The notes: a model not told the origin generated them from the letters alone. 64,000 nt of DNA from Citrobacter freundii (GCF_011077955.1 NZ_JAALBX010000016.1:1-64000), one strand, 5' to 3'; counted from the stretch's first letter, positions 20,285-31,453 are shown. Made by a program: numbers and translations.

Positions 20285-21481
20285 ATGCGTGGGGATTTTT
20301 ACCAACAGTTGAATGCCGACCTCGAAACCGCACGTGCGGAAGGGTTGTATAAAGAAGAGCGTATTATTACTTCTGCCCAGCAAGCTGATATCACCGTCGC
20401 GGACGGAAGCCACGTTATCAACTTCTGCGCCAATAACTATCTTGGTCTCGCCAATCATCCTGAACTCATTGCTGCCGCCAAAAAAGGGATGGACAGCCAC
20501 GGTTTTGGGATGGCCTCGGTGCGCTTTATCTGCGGCACCCAGGATACCCATAAACAACTAGAACAAAAACTGGCTGAATTCCTTGGCATGGAAGATGCGA
20601 TTCTCTATTCCTCCTGCTTCGACGCGAACGGCGGGCTTTTTGAAACCCTGCTGGGCGCGGAAGACGCCATCATTTCCGATGCGCTGAATCATGCCTCAAT
20701 CATTGACGGTGTGCGCCTGTGTAAAGCGAAACGCTTTCGTTACGCCAATAACGATATGCAGGAACTGGAAGCGCGCCTCAAAGAAGCCCGTGAAGCGGGT
20801 GCACGTCATGTGCTGATTGCCACAGATGGCGTGTTCTCAATGGATGGCGTTATCGCCAACCTGAAAGGCGTTTGTGACCTGGCGGATAAATACGATGCGC
20901 TGGTTATGGTGGATGATTCCCATGCGGTCGGGTTTGTCGGTGCCAACGGTCGTGGTACGCATGAATACTGCGAAGTGATGGGCCGCGTCGACATTATCAC
21001 CGGTACGCTGGGTAAAGCACTGGGTGGCGCTTCCGGCGGCTATACGGCGGCCCGTAAAGAAGTGGTGGAGTGGCTGCGTCAGCGTTCACGTCCCTATCTG
21101 TTCTCAAACTCTCTGGCGCCATCCATTGTTTCTGCTTCCATCAAAGTGCTGGAAATGCTGGCGGAAGGCGAGGCGCTGCGTAACAAGCTATGGGCTAATG
21201 CGCGTCTGTTCCGCGAGAAAATGACCGCTGCCGGCTTCACCCTGGCAGGCGCCGACCATGCCATTATCCCGGTGATGTTAGGCGATGCCGTTGTGGCGCA
21301 GAATTTTGCCCGTGAACTGCAAAAAGAAGGTATTTACGTTACCGGTTTCTTCTACCCGGTGGTGCCGAAAGGACAGGCGCGTATTCGTACTCAAATGTCT
21401 GCGGCGCATAGCACTGAGCAAATTGAGCGTGCGATTGACGCCTTTATTCGTATCGGTAAACAGTTAGGCGTGATTGCCTGA
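20285..21481 (+). CDS. kbl: 2-amino-3-ketobutyrate coenzyme A ligase
   Basis: PLP enzyme of the alpha-oxoamine synthase family. It cleaves 2-amino-3-ketobutyrate with CoA to glycine and acetyl-CoA, the second step of threonine degradation after Tdh. The PLP lysine lies in [15 protein letters not shown], and [10 protein letters not shown] and DGVFSMDG are family motifs. ATG at 20285 with GGAG just upstream gives 398 residues as in E. coli; the open frame extends further upstream but without a plausible start. tdh follows after 9 bp. Confidence 0.97.
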   Translation: MRGDFYQQLNADLETARAEGLYKEERIITSAQQADITVADGSHVINFCANNYLGLANHPELIAAAKKGMDSHGFGMASVRFICGTQDTHKQLEQKLAEFLGMEDAILYSSCFDANGGLFETLLGAEDAIISDALNHASIIDGVRLCKAKRFRYANNDMQELEARLKEAREAGARHVLIATDGVFSMDGVIANLKGVCDLADKYDALVMVDDSHAVGFVGANGRGTHEYCEVMGRVDIITGTLGKALGGASGGYTAARKEVVEWLRQRSRPYLFSNSLAPSIVSASIKVLEMLAEGEALRNKLWANARLFREKMTAAGFTLAGADHAIIPVMLGDAVVAQNFARELQKEGIYVTGFFYPVVPKGQARIRTQMSAAHSTEQIERAIDAFIRIGKQLGVIA

Positions 21482-21490
21482 GGATAAAAC

Positions 21491-22516
21491 ATGAAAGCAT
21501 TATCGAAACTGAAAGCAGAAGAAGGCATCTGGATGGTGGATGCCCCCGAGCCGGAAGTGGGCCATAACGATCTGTTAATTAAAATCCGCAAAACGGCTAT
21601 CTGCGGTACCGATGTGCATATTTATAACTGGGATGAATGGTCACAGAAAACCATCCCGGTACCGATGGTCGTCGGCCATGAATACGTGGGCGAAGTGGTT
21701 GGCATCGGCCAGGAAGTAAAAGGCTTTAAAATTGGCGATCGTGTTTCTGGCGAAGGTCATATTACCTGCGGGCATTGCCGTAACTGCCGTGGTGGACGTA
21801 CTCACCTGTGCCGCAATACAACCGGTGTCGGCGTAAACCGTCCTGGCTGCTTTGCTGAGTATCTGGTGATCCCGGCGTTTAACGCGTTTAAAATTCCGGA
21901 CAACATCTCCGATGACCTGGCGTCTATCTTCGATCCGTTCGGTAATGCCGTGCACACAGCGCTGTCGTTCGATCTGGTTGGGGAAGACGTGCTGGTTTCC
22001 GGCGCGGGTCCAATCGGTATTATGGCGGCAGCGGTGGCGAAGCACGTGGGCGCACGCCATGTAGTGATTACCGATGTTAATGAGTATCGCCTTGAATTGG
22101 CGCGTAAAATGGGCATCACTCGCGCGGTCAACGTGTCGAAAGAGAATCTGACCGATGTCATGGCTGAACTCGGTATGACCGAAGGGTTTGATGTAGGTCT
22201 GGAGATGTCCGGTGCGCCGCCAGCGTTTCGCGCCATGCTGGACACGATGAACCACGGCGGCCGTATTGCTATGCTGGGTATTCCGCCATCTGACATGTCC
22301 ATCGACTGGACGAAGGTTATCTTTAAGGGGCTGTTTATTAAAGGTATCTACGGTCGTGAGATGTTTGAGACCTGGTACAAAATGGCTGCACTGATTCAGT
22401 CTGGTCTGGATTTATCGCCAATCATCACTCATCGGTTCTCCATCGATGAATTCCAGCAGGGCTTTGACGCGATGCGTTCAGGCCAGTCAGGGAAAGTGAT
22501 CCTGAGCTGGGATTAA
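21491..22516 (+). CDS. tdh: L-threonine 3-dehydrogenase
   Basis: Zinc-dependent medium-chain dehydrogenase oxidising threonine with NAD+ to 2-amino-3-ketobutyrate, which Kbl then splits. Catalytic zinc ligands Cys38 (AICGTDVH) and the GHE motif are present; the structural zinc Cys cluster is [15 protein letters not shown]; the NAD-binding glycine motif is GAGPIG. 341 residues as in E. coli. Second gene of kbl-tdh, ended by a strong hairpin. Confidence 0.98.
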   Translation: MKALSKLKAEEGIWMVDAPEPEVGHNDLLIKIRKTAICGTDVHIYNWDEWSQKTIPVPMVVGHEYVGEVVGIGQEVKGFKIGDRVSGEGHITCGHCRNCRGGRTHLCRNTTGVGVNRPGCFAEYLVIPAFNAFKIPDNISDDLASIFDPFGNAVHTALSFDLVGEDVLVSGAGPIGIMAAAVAKHVGARHVVITDVNEYRLELARKMGITRAVNVSKENLTDVMAELGMTEGFDVGLEMSGAPPAFRAMLDTMNHGGRIAMLGIPPSDMSIDWTKVIFKGLFIKGIYGREMFETWYKMAALIQSGLDLSPIITHRFSIDEFQQGFDAMRSGQSGKVILSWD

Positions 22517-22547
22517 CCCTGTCTCATCAGTAGATCCTCTGTGTTGT

Positions 22548-22588
22548 CCCCGGATGTTGATGATCATTACCATCCGGGGCTTTTTTTT
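22548..22588 (+). terminator. Rho-independent terminator after tdh
   Basis: CCCCGGATG / CATCCGGGG stem with a 14-base loop followed by C and eight T. It ends the kbl-tdh transcript before waaH. Confidence 0.85.
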
Positions 22589-22708
22589 GCTGGCTCGCTC
22601 CCTTCTGCCCGGCGCATTTTCTGCTAAAGAATTAAGATTTTTTTCTGAAAATCTACCGCTTAATATGCTAATAAGGGGCGATAACTTTACTGTTTGGCAG
22701 GAATTGAT

Positions 22709-23746
22709 ATGACCTATACCCCTGGTCTCCTGAGCGTCATAATGCCGCTTTACAACACGGGTGAACCCTTTATTGCGTGTATGGATTCGCTGATAGCGCA
22801 AACCTGGAAGGATCTCGAGATCATCATCGTCAACGATGGCTCTACGGATAACTCTGCGGAACTGGCTCAGTCTTATGTGGATCGTTACCCGCACGTGCAT
22901 CTGCTGCACCAGCGCAATGGTGGTGTATCCGCGGCGCGCAATACCGGCATGGAAGTAGCCAGGGGCGAGTACATCGCGTACGTTGACGGCGATGATATTG
23001 CCTATCCGGAAATGTATGAAACGCTGATGACAATGGCGTTGAAGGACAATCTGGATGTTGCGCAGTGCAATGCTGATTGGTGTAATGCCGAGACGGGCGA
23101 TACCTGGGCGTCTATTCCTACCGATCGAATTCGTTCTACCGACGTGATGACCGGGCCAGACTGGTTACGAAAAGCGTTAGCCAGTCGCAGTTGGCGACAC
23201 GTTGTCTGGATGGGCGTTTACCGTCATCAAACCATCCGCGATGCAGGACTGACCTTCCTGTCCGGTCTGCACCACCAGGATATTATCTGGACGACGGAGT
23301 TTATGTTTAATGCGCAACGTGCACGTTATACAGAGGTCCCGCTGTATAAATACTTCCTGCATGGCGCCTCCGTCAGTCGTGTGCCGCGCACCGGCCTGAA
23401 AAATCTCGCCTATCAACGTCACTACATCAAAATTATCCGTCTGCTGGATAAGATGAATCACGACTACGCTGGACGTATTCCAATTTATCCTGAGTTCAAA
23501 CAACAGGTGATTTACGAAGCGCTACGCGTTTGTCATTGCATTCGTAAAGAGCCGGACGAAAAAATCCGCCAGCGCATGATTGCTGAAGTATTCGTGTCGG
23601 GTATGTTCAAACGTATGGTGAGCAATATCTGCAGCGTTAAGTTGGGTTATCAGGTGCTGTTGTGGGCCATCCGTTTTAATCAGTGGCGCGATAAATCACT
23701 CACGCCGCGCCGTCTGGCCCATTTAACGCTGGAAAGTAAAGACTGA
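22709..23746 (+). CDS. waaH: LPS core GT2 glycosyltransferase WaaH (YibD)
   Basis: In E. coli, WaaH adds glucuronic acid to heptose III of the core under phosphate starvation. The GT2 N-terminal domain shows LLSVIMPLYNTG, IIIVNDGSTDNS and the DXD-like YVDGDD. The C-terminal portion GLHHQDIIWTTEFMFNA is nearly identical to E. coli WaaH. ATG at 22709 follows GGCAGGA and gives 345 residues. I looked for a Pho box upstream and did not find a good one. Its stop directly abuts the stop of convergent yibQ. Confidence 0.9.
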   Translation: MTYTPGLLSVIMPLYNTGEPFIACMDSLIAQTWKDLEIIIVNDGSTDNSAELAQSYVDRYPHVHLLHQRNGGVSAARNTGMEVARGEYIAYVDGDDIAYPEMYETLMTMALKDNLDVAQCNADWCNAETGDTWASIPTDRIRSTDVMTGPDWLRKALASRSWRHVVWMGVYRHQTIRDAGLTFLSGLHHQDIIWTTEFMFNAQRARYTEVPLYKYFLHGASVSRVPRTGLKNLAYQRHYIKIIRLLDKMNHDYAGRIPIYPEFKQQVIYEALRVCHCIRKEPDEKIRQRMIAEVFVSGMFKRMVSNICSVKLGYQVLLWAIRFNQWRDKSLTPRRLAHLTLESKD

Positions 23747-24679
23747 TTATTTCCAGCCCTGCCACTGCAGCTTTATATACTGCACCAGCGTGCTTTGGGT
23801 GATGCTTTCATCAAGCACGCTGAAGAAGCGGCTGGCGTAAACCGGCTCTAATGGCTGTTTCGGTTTGCATAATTTCACTCCGCGGAAAGGATTACGCGGC
23901 GCGTCAGGCGTACCGTTTTTCGGCGGTGCGAGGTTTGGTCTGGACGTATCCACCTGGGGTTCATTGAGCAGGCTGCTTGGGCGAACTAACGTAATGTCCG
24001 CAGGCAGGTTATAAACCATCTGCTGCAATACGCGCACGGTAGACGGATGGGGATGACCGATGGCGATAGCCGAGCCGTTACGCCGTGCCAGCGCGACGGC
24101 GCGATTAAACTGCGCGCGAATGTCCGCTTCATTTTGTGTGTCATCAAGAAACACTTTGCGCTTAATCACTTTAACGTTAGTGCCTGCCGCCGCCCGCATC
24201 GACTGGCTGTTGCCGATCGTCATGCTATCGAGAAAATAGAGGTTATAGCGGCTCAGCGCCTGCATCACCTTTTGCATACCGAAAAGGTTTGAAGTCATCG
24301 CGCTGCCCATATGGTTGTTCAGCCCGACCGCATTCGGTACGTTGCTGACCGACTCGCGAATAATCCGCTCAATCTCTTCGCTGCTCATTTCAGGGCGTAG
24401 CGTGTCTTTTTCCAGCGGTTGTTTGCTGAGAGGCGCCATCGGAAGATGGATCAGGACTTCATGGCCGCTGTTATGGGCTTTAGTCGCCATTTCCCGCGCA
24501 TGGGGCGCATTGGGGAGAACAGCGATTGAGATAGCAGGCGGTAGGGCGATTATTTGGTTTTCTGTTTGGGGCCGGTACCCAAAATCATCAATGACTATCG
24601 CCAGTTTGCCCGCTGTCGCCGGGGTGATTACCGCAATGGCTGCGGCGAGTGAAAACATGATTTGTCGAAATTGAAGCAA
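23747..24679 (-). CDS. yibQ: Divergent polysaccharide deacetylase family protein YibQ
   Basis: Predicted periplasmic protein of the divergent polysaccharide deacetylase family (DUF610). An N-terminal signal peptide (MFSLAAAIAVITPATA, cleavage before GKLAIV) is followed by the metal-site start VIDDFGYRP, then VLPNAPHA, EVLIHLPMAP and GLNNHMGS. IGHPHPST near residue 205 supplies late histidines. 310 residues. Substrate unknown; co-transcription with the division activator envC (3 bp apart) suggests a cell-wall role, but this is inference. Confidence 0.88.
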   Translation of the reverse strand: MLQFRQIMFSLAAAIAVITPATAGKLAIVIDDFGYRPQTENQIIALPPAISIAVLPNAPHAREMATKAHNSGHEVLIHLPMAPLSKQPLEKDTLRPEMSSEEIERIIRESVSNVPNAVGLNNHMGSAMTSNLFGMQKVMQALSRYNLYFLDSMTIGNSQSMRAAAGTNVKVIKRKVFLDDTQNEADIRAQFNRAVALARRNGSAIAIGHPHPSTVRVLQQMVYNLPADITLVRPSSLLNEPQVDTSRPNLAPPKNGTPDAPRNPFRGVKLCKPKQPLEPVYASRFFSVLDESITQSTLVQYIKLQWQGWK

Positions 24680-24682
24680 AAC

Positions 24683-25963
24683 TTATCTTCCCAACCACGG
24701 TTGTGGGTTAACGGCTTGTCCTTGCCGACGAATTTCGAAATACAGTGAAGGCCGGCCCTGACCGCCGCTATTCCCTACCAGCGCGATAGGCTGACCGGCG
24801 CGAACCTGTGTGCCTACGCTGACTAACGCACTCTGATTGTAACCGTACAGGCTCATGTCGCCTTTACCGTGTTCTACCACAACGACAAGGCCGTAGCCCT
24901 GGAGCCAGTCGGCGAGAATGACACGGCCATCGGCAATGGCTTTAACTTCGGTGCCTTCCGACGCGCCAATCACAATCCCTTTCCAACGTAGTTCACCCTG
25001 GAGCTGTTCGCCATAGCGATGCAGTAATGAGCCACGCACTGGCCAGTACGCTTGCCCACGCGGTGACCCGAGCCCGCCGGTTCGCGACATCAGCGACTGT
25101 TCGCTTTCGGTCGGCTTATAGGTGGTGCCTTTACGGCTGGCTTCTTGTTGTTTGGAGCGCACTTGCTCGGCTTCACGGGCTTCCCGCTCAGCACGCGCTT
25201 TTGCCGCCGCTTCCGCACGGGCGATGCTGTTACGCAGGCGAGATTCGTTCTGGCGCATCTCGCTAAGCTGGTTTTGACCCTGCTGAATGGAAGACTCCAG
25301 TCCGCTGAGGGTTTTTTTACGCTCGTTGCGGGCTTGTTCCAGCTTGGCCTGTTGAGCCTGTTGTTCATACAACAAGGTCTGCTGCTCGCTCTGCTTCTCT
25401 TCGAGTTCGGCTTTTTGCGAGGCCACTTCTTCGCGAGTCTGGCGCAATTGCGCGATAGTTTCCTGACGTGCCTGGTTCAGATAGCCGAAATAGGCCTGCA
25501 ACCGCTGGCCGCGCTGGCTTTCTTCACCGCTGAGAATGAGCTGAATGCCGGAGTGCTGACCCTGACGAAATGAAGCATCAAGTTGAGCGGCAAGATTGCG
25601 CTCCTGCGAGGCTTTCTGTTTTTCCAGTTTTGCGATAGAGGCGTTCATCGCGCTGATTTGGCGATTAAGATCCGCCAGGCTGCTTTGCGTTTCACGCAGT
25701 TTGCGCGAGGCATCGGCAATGGCCTGTTCCTGTTCTTTTAGCTGGGCAAGAAGGGACGCACGTTGTTGCTGTTGCTGGCGTACCGCGCGCTCTTTAGCGG
25801 CGATATCCTGTTGAATAGATTTAAGCTGATCGCGCTCATCCGCAGCTGCGGAAAACGGGTGTAACAATACGCCAGCGCTAAAAACGCTGGCGTATAGAAG
25901 AGGCATTAAAGAAAACCGCTGTGGTTTAATGCCTCGTATTGAAAAGCTCGCCTTTCCCCTCAT
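24683..25963 (-). CDS. envC: Murein hydrolase activator EnvC
   Basis: Periplasmic septal-ring factor that activates the amidases AmiA and AmiB during daughter-cell separation. It has a signal sequence at the N-terminus, long coiled coils between about residues 45 and 285 (rich in Q, E, K, A), and a C-terminal degenerate LytM domain (from about residue 310). The LytM domain lacks the full zinc-ligand set (YFEIRRQGQAVNPQPW), as is normal for EnvC. 426 residues. It lies 9 bp downstream of gpmI and just ahead of yibQ. Confidence 0.96.
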   Translation of the reverse strand: MRGKASFSIRGIKPQRFSLMPLLYASVFSAGVLLHPFSAAADERDQLKSIQQDIAAKERAVRQQQQQRASLLAQLKEQEQAIADASRKLRETQSSLADLNRQISAMNASIAKLEKQKASQERNLAAQLDASFRQGQHSGIQLILSGEESQRGQRLQAYFGYLNQARQETIAQLRQTREEVASQKAELEEKQSEQQTLLYEQQAQQAKLEQARNERKKTLSGLESSIQQGQNQLSEMRQNESRLRNSIARAEAAAKARAEREAREAEQVRSKQQEASRKGTTYKPTESEQSLMSRTGGLGSPRGQAYWPVRGSLLHRYGEQLQGELRWKGIVIGASEGTEVKAIADGRVILADWLQGYGLVVVVEHGKGDMSLYGYNQSALVSVGTQVRAGQPIALVGNSGGQGRPSLYFEIRRQGQAVNPQPWLGR

Positions 25964-25972
25964 GGGGAAGGA

Positions 25973-27520
25973 TTATTCCACGATGAACAGCGGCTTACCA
26001 GTCATCTCTTGCGGGATTTCCATGCCCATCAGGGACAGCATGGTCGGTGCGATATCGGACAATTTCCCGCCTTCAACCGCTTTGACGTGTTTTTCACCCA
26101 CATAAATCAGCGGTACCGGCAGGTTGGTGTGCGCGGTATGTGCCTGGCCTGTGGCCGGATCGCGCATCTGCTCGGCGTTGCCGTGGTCAGCAGTAATCAG
26201 CATCTGGCCGCCCACAGACTCAATAACTTCAGTCACTTGCGCGATGCAATTATCCAGCGCTTCTACGGCTTTTACCGCCGCGTCGAATACGCCGGTGTGA
26301 CCGACCATGTCGCCGTTCGGATAGTTACAGATAATGGCGTCGTATTGACCGCTGCGGATAGCGGCAATCAATTTTTCGGTTAATTCTGCAGAACTCATTT
26401 CCGGTTGCAGGTCATAAGTCGCCACTTTCGGAGAATTGATTAGGATCCTGTCTTCTCCTGCGAAGGACTCTTCCACGCCGCCGTTAAAGAAGAACGTCAC
26501 GTGCGCGTATTTTTCGGTTTCGGAAATACGCAGTTGAGTTTTGTCGTTTTTCGCCATCCATTCGCCGAAAGTATTCAATAAAGAACTCGGCGGATACGCG
26601 CAGGCGGTTTCGATGTTGGCAGCATACTCGGTCAGCATGACGAAGTTGGAGAACTTCACCACTTTCTTACGGGCAAAGCCGTCGAAATCAGTATTCACAA
26701 ATGCGCGGGTGATTTGACGGGCGCGGTCAGCACGGAAGTTCATGAAAATCAGCGCATCGCCGTCTTCCATCGCGGCTTCAGGTTGGCCTTCAGCGCGGAT
26801 GACGGTCGGTTTCACAAACTCATCGTTTTCACCACGCGCGTATGCAGCTTCCAGACCGGCTACCGCGCTGTCTGCCTGATACTCGCCGTGGGCCTGGGTC
26901 ATCAGATCGTAAGCCAGTTCTACGCGGTCCCAACGGTTGTCACGGTCCATGGCGTAATAACGGCCGATGATCGTAGCGACACGGCCTTTGCCCAGTGCGG
27001 CGAAGGTTTCTTCAAAACGTTTCAGACTGGATTCAGCGCTGCGCGGCGGCGTATCGCGGCCATCAAGGAAAGCGTGCAGATAGATTTTTTCAGCGCCGCG
27101 TTCGGCCGCCAGTTCCACCATCGCCAGGATATGGTCTTCGTGGCTGTGAACACCACCAGCAGAGAGCAGGCCCATGATGTGCACGGCTTTGCCAGAAGCC
27201 ACTGCGGTATCCACCGCGCGGGTCAGCACTGGGTTGGAGAAGAAAGTACGTTCTTTAATTTCAACGTCAAGACGAGTCAAATCTTGATACACGATGCGGC
27301 CTGCACCCAGGTTAACGTGGCCTACTTCAGAGTTGCCCATCTGGCGATCCGGCAAACCCACTTCCAGACCTGACGCGTCGATAAGCGTATGCGGGCGTTT
27401 TGCCCACAAACTGTCCATCACCGGCGTTTTTGCGCTGAAAATAGCGTTATCCTGCTGATCTTCACGGTAGCCGTAGCCATCCAGAATCATCAGTACCATA
27501 GGTTTTTTAGAAACCGACAT
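25973..27520 (-). CDS. gpmI: 2,3-bisphosphoglycerate-independent phosphoglycerate mutase
   Basis: Manganese enzyme of the alkaline phosphatase superfamily that interconverts 3- and 2-phosphoglycerate. The phosphoserine is Ser64 in [11 protein letters not shown], metal motifs LDGYG and [10 protein letters not shown] frame the active site, and [10 protein letters not shown] is present. I chose MSVSKKP at 27520 over the further ATG at 27541 by analogy to E. coli; 515 residues. First gene of gpmI-envC-yibQ, divergent from yibN. Confidence 0.97.
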   Translation of the reverse strand: MSVSKKPMVLMILDGYGYREDQQDNAIFSAKTPVMDSLWAKRPHTLIDASGLEVGLPDRQMGNSEVGHVNLGAGRIVYQDLTRLDVEIKERTFFSNPVLTRAVDTAVASGKAVHIMGLLSAGGVHSHEDHILAMVELAAERGAEKIYLHAFLDGRDTPPRSAESSLKRFEETFAALGKGRVATIIGRYYAMDRDNRWDRVELAYDLMTQAHGEYQADSAVAGLEAAYARGENDEFVKPTVIRAEGQPEAAMEDGDALIFMNFRADRARQITRAFVNTDFDGFARKKVVKFSNFVMLTEYAANIETACAYPPSSLLNTFGEWMAKNDKTQLRISETEKYAHVTFFFNGGVEESFAGEDRILINSPKVATYDLQPEMSSAELTEKLIAAIRSGQYDAIICNYPNGDMVGHTGVFDAAVKAVEALDNCIAQVTEVIESVGGQMLITADHGNAEQMRDPATGQAHTAHTNLPVPLIYVGEKHVKAVEGGKLSDIAPTMLSLMGMEIPQEMTGKPLFIVE

Positions 27521-27765
27521 TGCGATAACCTCATTGCTCAAAGATAAAAAATTTGCGTAATTTTACTACAACTTATTAGCGCGAATAGCCGCAGAAGATC
27601 AAAAAAAGCGGGGCGGATAGCTGCGCTTTTAGGCGCTTTGCGTCATTTTTTCTGTAATAGCCCGCAGAATATGCATTACCTTTCTCCCGCTGGCTGTAAT
27701 TGACACAACGCGAAGGTATACTCCTCTCCTGGTTTTTTTCACTCAGTCGGGAGCTTTTACCCCCC

Positions 27766-28197
27766 ATGCAAGAAATTATGCAATTCGTTAGCCGTCACCC
27801 CATACTTAGTATCGCCTGGGTGGCGTTACTGGGTGCGGTACTCTTTACCACATTCAAAAGCCTTACTTCTAAAGTGAAGGTTATCTCGCGTGGTGAAGCG
27901 ACGCGTCTTATCAATAAAGAAGACGCGGTGGTTGTGGATATTCGTCAGCGCGACGATTACCGTAAAGGCCATATCGCCACTGCCCTGAACGTTCTGCCCA
28001 ATGAAATCAAAGCCAATAACACGGGCGAGCTGGATAAGCATAAAGCGCAGCCGATTATTGTGGTTGATGGCAACGGCATGACCGCTCATGAATCCGCTAA
28101 CGCGCTGATGAAAGCCGGTTTTGAGCGTGTTTTTGTGCTGAAAGATGGTGTAGCAGGCTGGAGTGGTGAAAACCTTCCACTGGTGCGCGGAAAATAA
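27766..28197 (+). CDS. yibN: Rhodanese-domain membrane protein YibN
   Basis: Single N-terminal membrane helix ([20 protein letters not shown]) followed by a rhodanese-like domain. The active-site loop reads [11 protein letters not shown], where an active rhodanese would have a Cys, so sulfurtransferase activity is doubtful. ATG at 27766 (MQEIMQF) gives 143 residues as in E. coli. Heads the yibN-grxC-secB-gpsA-cysE cluster, 19 bp before grxC. Its proximity to secB fits a possible role near protein export. Confidence 0.92.
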   Translation: MQEIMQFVSRHPILSIAWVALLGAVLFTTFKSLTSKVKVISRGEATRLINKEDAVVVDIRQRDDYRKGHIATALNVLPNEIKANNTGELDKHKAQPIIVVDGNGMTAHESANALMKAGFERVFVLKDGVAGWSGENLPLVRGK

Positions 28198-28216
28198 CTC
28201 ACGCTAAGGTATCGCC

Positions 28217-28468
28217 ATGGCTAATATCGAAATCTATACCAAAGTAACCTGTCCTTACTGCCACCGCGCGAAAGCATTGCTGGAGAGTAAAGGCGTTACG
28301 TTTGAAGAGTTACCCATTGACGGGAACGCTGCCAAACGGGAAGAAATGATTAAGCGTAGTGGCCGCACGACGGTGCCGCAGATTTTTATTGATGCACAGC
28401 ACATTGGCGGTTGTGATGACTTGTATGCGCTGGATGCGCGTGGTGGACTCGATCCCCTGCTGCGCTAG
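28217..28468 (+). CDS. grxC: Glutaredoxin 3
   Basis: Small glutathione-dependent dithiol oxidoreductase. The CPYC active site is at residues 12-15, with the GSH-binding TVPQIFIDAQHIGG cis-Pro segment and GCDDLYALD following. 83 residues as in E. coli. Between yibN and secB in a conserved cluster. Confidence 0.98.
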   Translation: MANIEIYTKVTCPYCHRAKALLESKGVTFEELPIDGNAAKREEMIKRSGRTTVPQIFIDAQHIGGCDDLYALDARGGLDPLLR

Positions 28469-28518
28469 CGCTGCTTCGCCGTAAGGCATTTTGAAGGACA
28501 ACACTTAAGGGTTTACAC

Positions 28519-28986
28519 ATGTCAGAACAGAACAACACTGAAATGACCTTTCAGATTCAACGCGTTTACACCAAGGATATCTCTTTTGAAGCACCGAATG
28601 CGCCGCATGTGTTTCAGAAAGACTGGCAGCCGGAAGTAAAACTGGACCTCGATACCGCCTCTAACCAGTTAGCAGATGACGTATATGAAGTCGTTTTACG
28701 CGTAACTGTTACTGCAACGCTTGAAAATGACACCGCGTTCCTGTGCGAAGTTCAGCAGGCGGGTATCTTCTCTGTTGGCGGTATTGAAGGCACGCAGCTG
28801 GCGCATTGCCTGGGCGCATATTGCCCGAACATCCTGTTCCCGTATGCGCGTGAATGTATCACTAGCCTGGTTTCCCGCGGTACTTTCCCACAACTGAATC
28901 TTGCGCCGGTTAATTTCGACGCGCTGTTCATGAACTATCTGCAACAGCAGTCCGGCGAAGGTGCGCAAGACCATCAGGATGCCTGA
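28519..28986 (+). CDS. secB: Protein-export chaperone SecB
   Basis: Tetrameric cytosolic chaperone that keeps precursor proteins unfolded and delivers them to SecA. The sequence has the SecB core [27 protein letters not shown]-like and [11 protein letters not shown] segments, and a flexible acidic C-terminus ([14 protein letters not shown]). 155 residues as in E. coli. Its TGA overlaps the gpsA ATG. Confidence 0.98.
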   Translation: MSEQNNTEMTFQIQRVYTKDISFEAPNAPHVFQKDWQPEVKLDLDTASNQLADDVYEVVLRVTVTATLENDTAFLCEVQQAGIFSVGGIEGTQLAHCLGAYCPNILFPYARECITSLVSRGTFPQLNLAPVNFDALFMNYLQQQSGEGAQDHQDA

Positions 28987-30005
28987 TGAAAAACACTACT
29001 GCTTCAATGACAGTCATCGGTGCCGGATCTTACGGCACCGCTCTTGCCATCACTCTGGCAAGAAATGGTCACCAGGTCGTACTCTGGGGCCACGATCCCA
29101 AACATATCGCAACGTTACAGGCCGATCGCTGCAACGCGGCGTTTCTCCCGGATGTGCCTTTCCCTGATTCACTCCATCTTGAAAGCGATTTAGCCACGGC
29201 GCTGGCGGCCAGCCGCAATATTCTGGTGGTGGTGCCAAGCCATGTTTTCGGTCAGGTACTGCGTCAAATTAAACCGTTGATGCGTGCAGATGCGCGTCTT
29301 GTGTGGGCCACGAAAGGGCTGGAAGCGGACACCGGTCGTTTGTTGCAGGATGTCGCCCGGGAAGCGCTGGGCGACGATATCCCGCTGGCGGTCATTTCAG
29401 GGCCGACATTTGCTAAAGAGCTGGCGGCGGGCTTGCCGACGGCGATTTCGCTGGCGTCGACCGATGAAGCGTTTACCAACGATCTTCAGCAACTGTTGCA
29501 CTGCGGCAAAAGCTTTCGCGTGTACAGCAATCCGGACTTCATCGGCGTTCAGCTTGGCGGCGCGGTAAAAAACGTTATCGCAATCGGTGCCGGGATGTCT
29601 GACGGCATCGGCTTTGGCGCTAATGCGCGCACGGCGTTAATTACACGTGGGCTTACCGAAATGACGCGTCTTGGCGTGGCGCTGGGTGCCGACCCCACCA
29701 CGTTTATGGGCATGGCGGGCCTGGGTGACTTGGTGCTGACCTGTACCGACAATCAGTCTCGTAACCGACGTTTCGGCATGATGCTGGGTCAGGGTATGGA
29801 CGTGACGACGGCGCAGCAGACCATCGGACAGGTCGTAGAAGGTTATCGCAACACCAAAGAAGTGCGGGAATTAGCGGCGCGCTTTGGGGTGGAAATGCCA
29901 ATAACCGAGGAAATTTATCAAGTATTGTATTGCGGAAAAAATGCACGCGAGGCAGCATTAACGTTGCTCGGACGAGCACGCAAGGACGAGAAAAGCGGTC
30001 ACTAA
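28986..30005 (+). CDS. gpsA: Glycerol-3-phosphate dehydrogenase [NAD(P)+]
   Basis: Reduces dihydroxyacetone phosphate to sn-glycerol 3-phosphate, the backbone for phospholipids. NAD(P)-binding [10 protein letters not shown] at the N-terminus, catalytic-Lys region [13 protein letters not shown], and [20 protein letters not shown] are diagnostic. 339 residues as in E. coli. Coupled to secB by overlapping stop/start codons; cysE follows after 74 bp. Confidence 0.98.
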   Translation: MKNTTASMTVIGAGSYGTALAITLARNGHQVVLWGHDPKHIATLQADRCNAAFLPDVPFPDSLHLESDLATALAASRNILVVVPSHVFGQVLRQIKPLMRADARLVWATKGLEADTGRLLQDVAREALGDDIPLAVISGPTFAKELAAGLPTAISLASTDEAFTNDLQQLLHCGKSFRVYSNPDFIGVQLGGAVKNVIAIGAGMSDGIGFGANARTALITRGLTEMTRLGVALGADPTTFMGMAGLGDLVLTCTDNQSRNRRFGMMLGQGMDVTTAQQTIGQVVEGYRNTKEVRELAARFGVEMPITEEIYQVLYCGKNAREAALTLLGRARKDEKSGH

Positions 30006-30079
30006 CGGAACCTACTGTTACCTTTATCGCGCCCGGTAATCGCGTTTATCGGGCGCTGCTTGTTTTTCTGGAGAGAGCA

Positions 30080-30901
30080 ATGCCGTGTGAAGAACTGGAT
30101 TTGGTATGGAATAACATAAAAGCCGAAGCGAGGGCGCTTGCCGATTGCGAGCCAATGCTTGCCAGTTTTTACCATGCTACGTTGCTAAAACATGAAAATC
30201 TCGGCAGCGCGCTGAGCTATATGCTGGCGAACAAACTGGCGTCGCCGATTATGCCCGCGATTGCTATTCGTGAAGTGGTGGAAGAAGCCTATGCGGCAGA
30301 CCCGCAGATGATTGAATCCGCCGCCTGCGATATTCAGGCGGTTCGCACTCGCGACCCGGCTGTTGATAAATACTCCACGCCGCTACTGTACCTTAAAGGC
30401 TTCCATGCGCTTCAGGCGCACCGTATCGGGCACTGGTTATGGAATCAGGGTCGCCGCGCGCTGGCGATTTTTCTGCAAAATCAGGTCTCCGTCTCCTTCC
30501 AGGTCGATATTCACCCGGCTGCCAAAATTGGTCGTGGCATTATGCTTGACCATGCCACTGGCATCGTCATCGGTGAAACCGCCGTGGTGGAAAACGATGT
30601 GTCTATTTTGCAGTCCGTCACACTGGGCGGTACCGGTAAAACCAGCGGCGATCGACATCCGAAAATACGCGAAGGGGTAATGATTGGCGCAGGGGCGAAA
30701 ATCCTTGGGAATATCGAAGTGGGCCGCGGCGCGAAAATTGGCGCAGGTTCCGTGGTATTACAACCGGTTCCCCCGCACACCACCGCCGCAGGCGTACCGG
30801 CGCGGATCGTGGGCAAACCGGAAAGCGATAAGCCCGCCATGGATATGGATCAGCATTTCAATGGCATGAAAAACGGCTTTGAGTACGGCGACGGCATTTA
30901 A
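30080..30901 (+). CDS. cysE: Serine acetyltransferase
   Basis: Makes O-acetyl-L-serine from serine and acetyl-CoA, the committing step of cysteine synthesis, feedback-inhibited by cysteine. The N-terminal helical domain is followed by a left-handed beta-helix of hexapeptide repeats ([16 protein letters not shown] ... [13 protein letters not shown]). The C-terminal tail ends in -GI, needed for binding CysK. ATG at 30080 after GGAGAG gives 273 residues as in E. coli. Its last 4 bp overlap convergent trmL. Confidence 0.98.
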   Translation: MPCEELDLVWNNIKAEARALADCEPMLASFYHATLLKHENLGSALSYMLANKLASPIMPAIAIREVVEEAYAADPQMIESAACDIQAVRTRDPAVDKYSTPLLYLKGFHALQAHRIGHWLWNQGRRALAIFLQNQVSVSFQVDIHPAAKIGRGIMLDHATGIVIGETAVVENDVSILQSVTLGGTGKTSGDRHPKIREGVMIGAGAKILGNIEVGRGAKIGAGSVVLQPVPPHTTAAGVPARIVGKPESDKPAMDMDQHFNGMKNGFEYGDGI

Positions 30902-31371
30902 CTGCGTATCAGGGCGCCTGCGTAATCCAGCTGGCGCCACGCTTCATACACCACGACCGACACCGCGTTAGAGAGATTCATGCTGCGGCTGTCCGGCATC
31001 ATCGGAATACGAATTTTTTGTTGGGCAGGCAGGCTATCAAGGATTGTCGCCGGTAAGCCGCGCGTTTCCGGGCCAAACAGCAAATAATCACCTTGTTTAT
31101 AACTCACTGCGCTGTGCGCTGGCGTGCCTTTGGTGGTTAACGCAAACAGGCGTTCGGGCTTTTGCGCTTCCAGAAAGGCGTCGTAACTGGCATGGCGGGT
31201 GACGGCAGCGAATTCATGATAATCAAGCCCCGCCCGGCGCAGACGTTTATCATCCCAGGCAAACCCCATCGGCTCGATAATATGCAGTTTAAAACCAGTG
31301 TTGGCGCACAGACGAATGATGTTGCCCGTGTTTGGCGGAATTTCAGGTTCGAAAAGTACAATATTTAGCAT
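30898..31371 (-). CDS. trmL: tRNA (cytidine/uridine-2'-O-)-methyltransferase TrmL
   Basis: SPOUT-fold enzyme methylating the 2'-OH of the wobble nucleotide 34 in leucine tRNAs. It starts [20 protein letters not shown], and has the trefoil-knot SAM-binding motifs [11 protein letters not shown] and [25 protein letters not shown] at 31371 gives 157 residues as in E. coli. In E. coli the upstream neighbour is the lactate operon lldPRD; here it is cpxA, after only 86 bp. Confidence 0.97.
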   Translation of the reverse strand: MLNIVLFEPEIPPNTGNIIRLCANTGFKLHIIEPMGFAWDDKRLRRAGLDYHEFAAVTRHASYDAFLEAQKPERLFALTTKGTPAHSAVSYKQGDYLLFGPETRGLPATILDSLPAQQKIRIPMMPDSRSMNLSNAVSVVVYEAWRQLDYAGALIRS

Positions 31372-31419
31372 AAGACCCCCATCAGCAAGGGGCGAAGAAT
31401 AGCAGAAGTCAGTCCGGAG

Positions 31420-31453
31420 AAAAACGCGTCTCCCCGCCAGGCGAGAAGACGCG
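31420..31453 (-). terminator. Rho-independent terminator after cpxA
   Basis: On the - strand, CGCGTC pairs with GACGCG around an internal pairing of CGCC/GGCG and is followed by five T. It begins 4 bp past the cpxA stop and lies just before the trmL start. Confidence 0.8.

Noticed and set aside
19947-20333. 128-codon - strand open frame upstream of kbl
   Set aside because: It overlaps the kbl start on the opposite strand, has no plausible ribosome binding site or recognisable motif, and lies in a region of decayed sequence.
22589-22708. Pho box expected upstream of waaH
   Set aside because: I looked for CTGTCAT-type repeats, as waaH is PhoB-controlled in E. coli, but no convincing pair with correct spacing was found, so it is not annotated.
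26714-27373. 219-codon open frame on the + strand
   Set aside because: Antisense to gpmI, which is complete and highly conserved.
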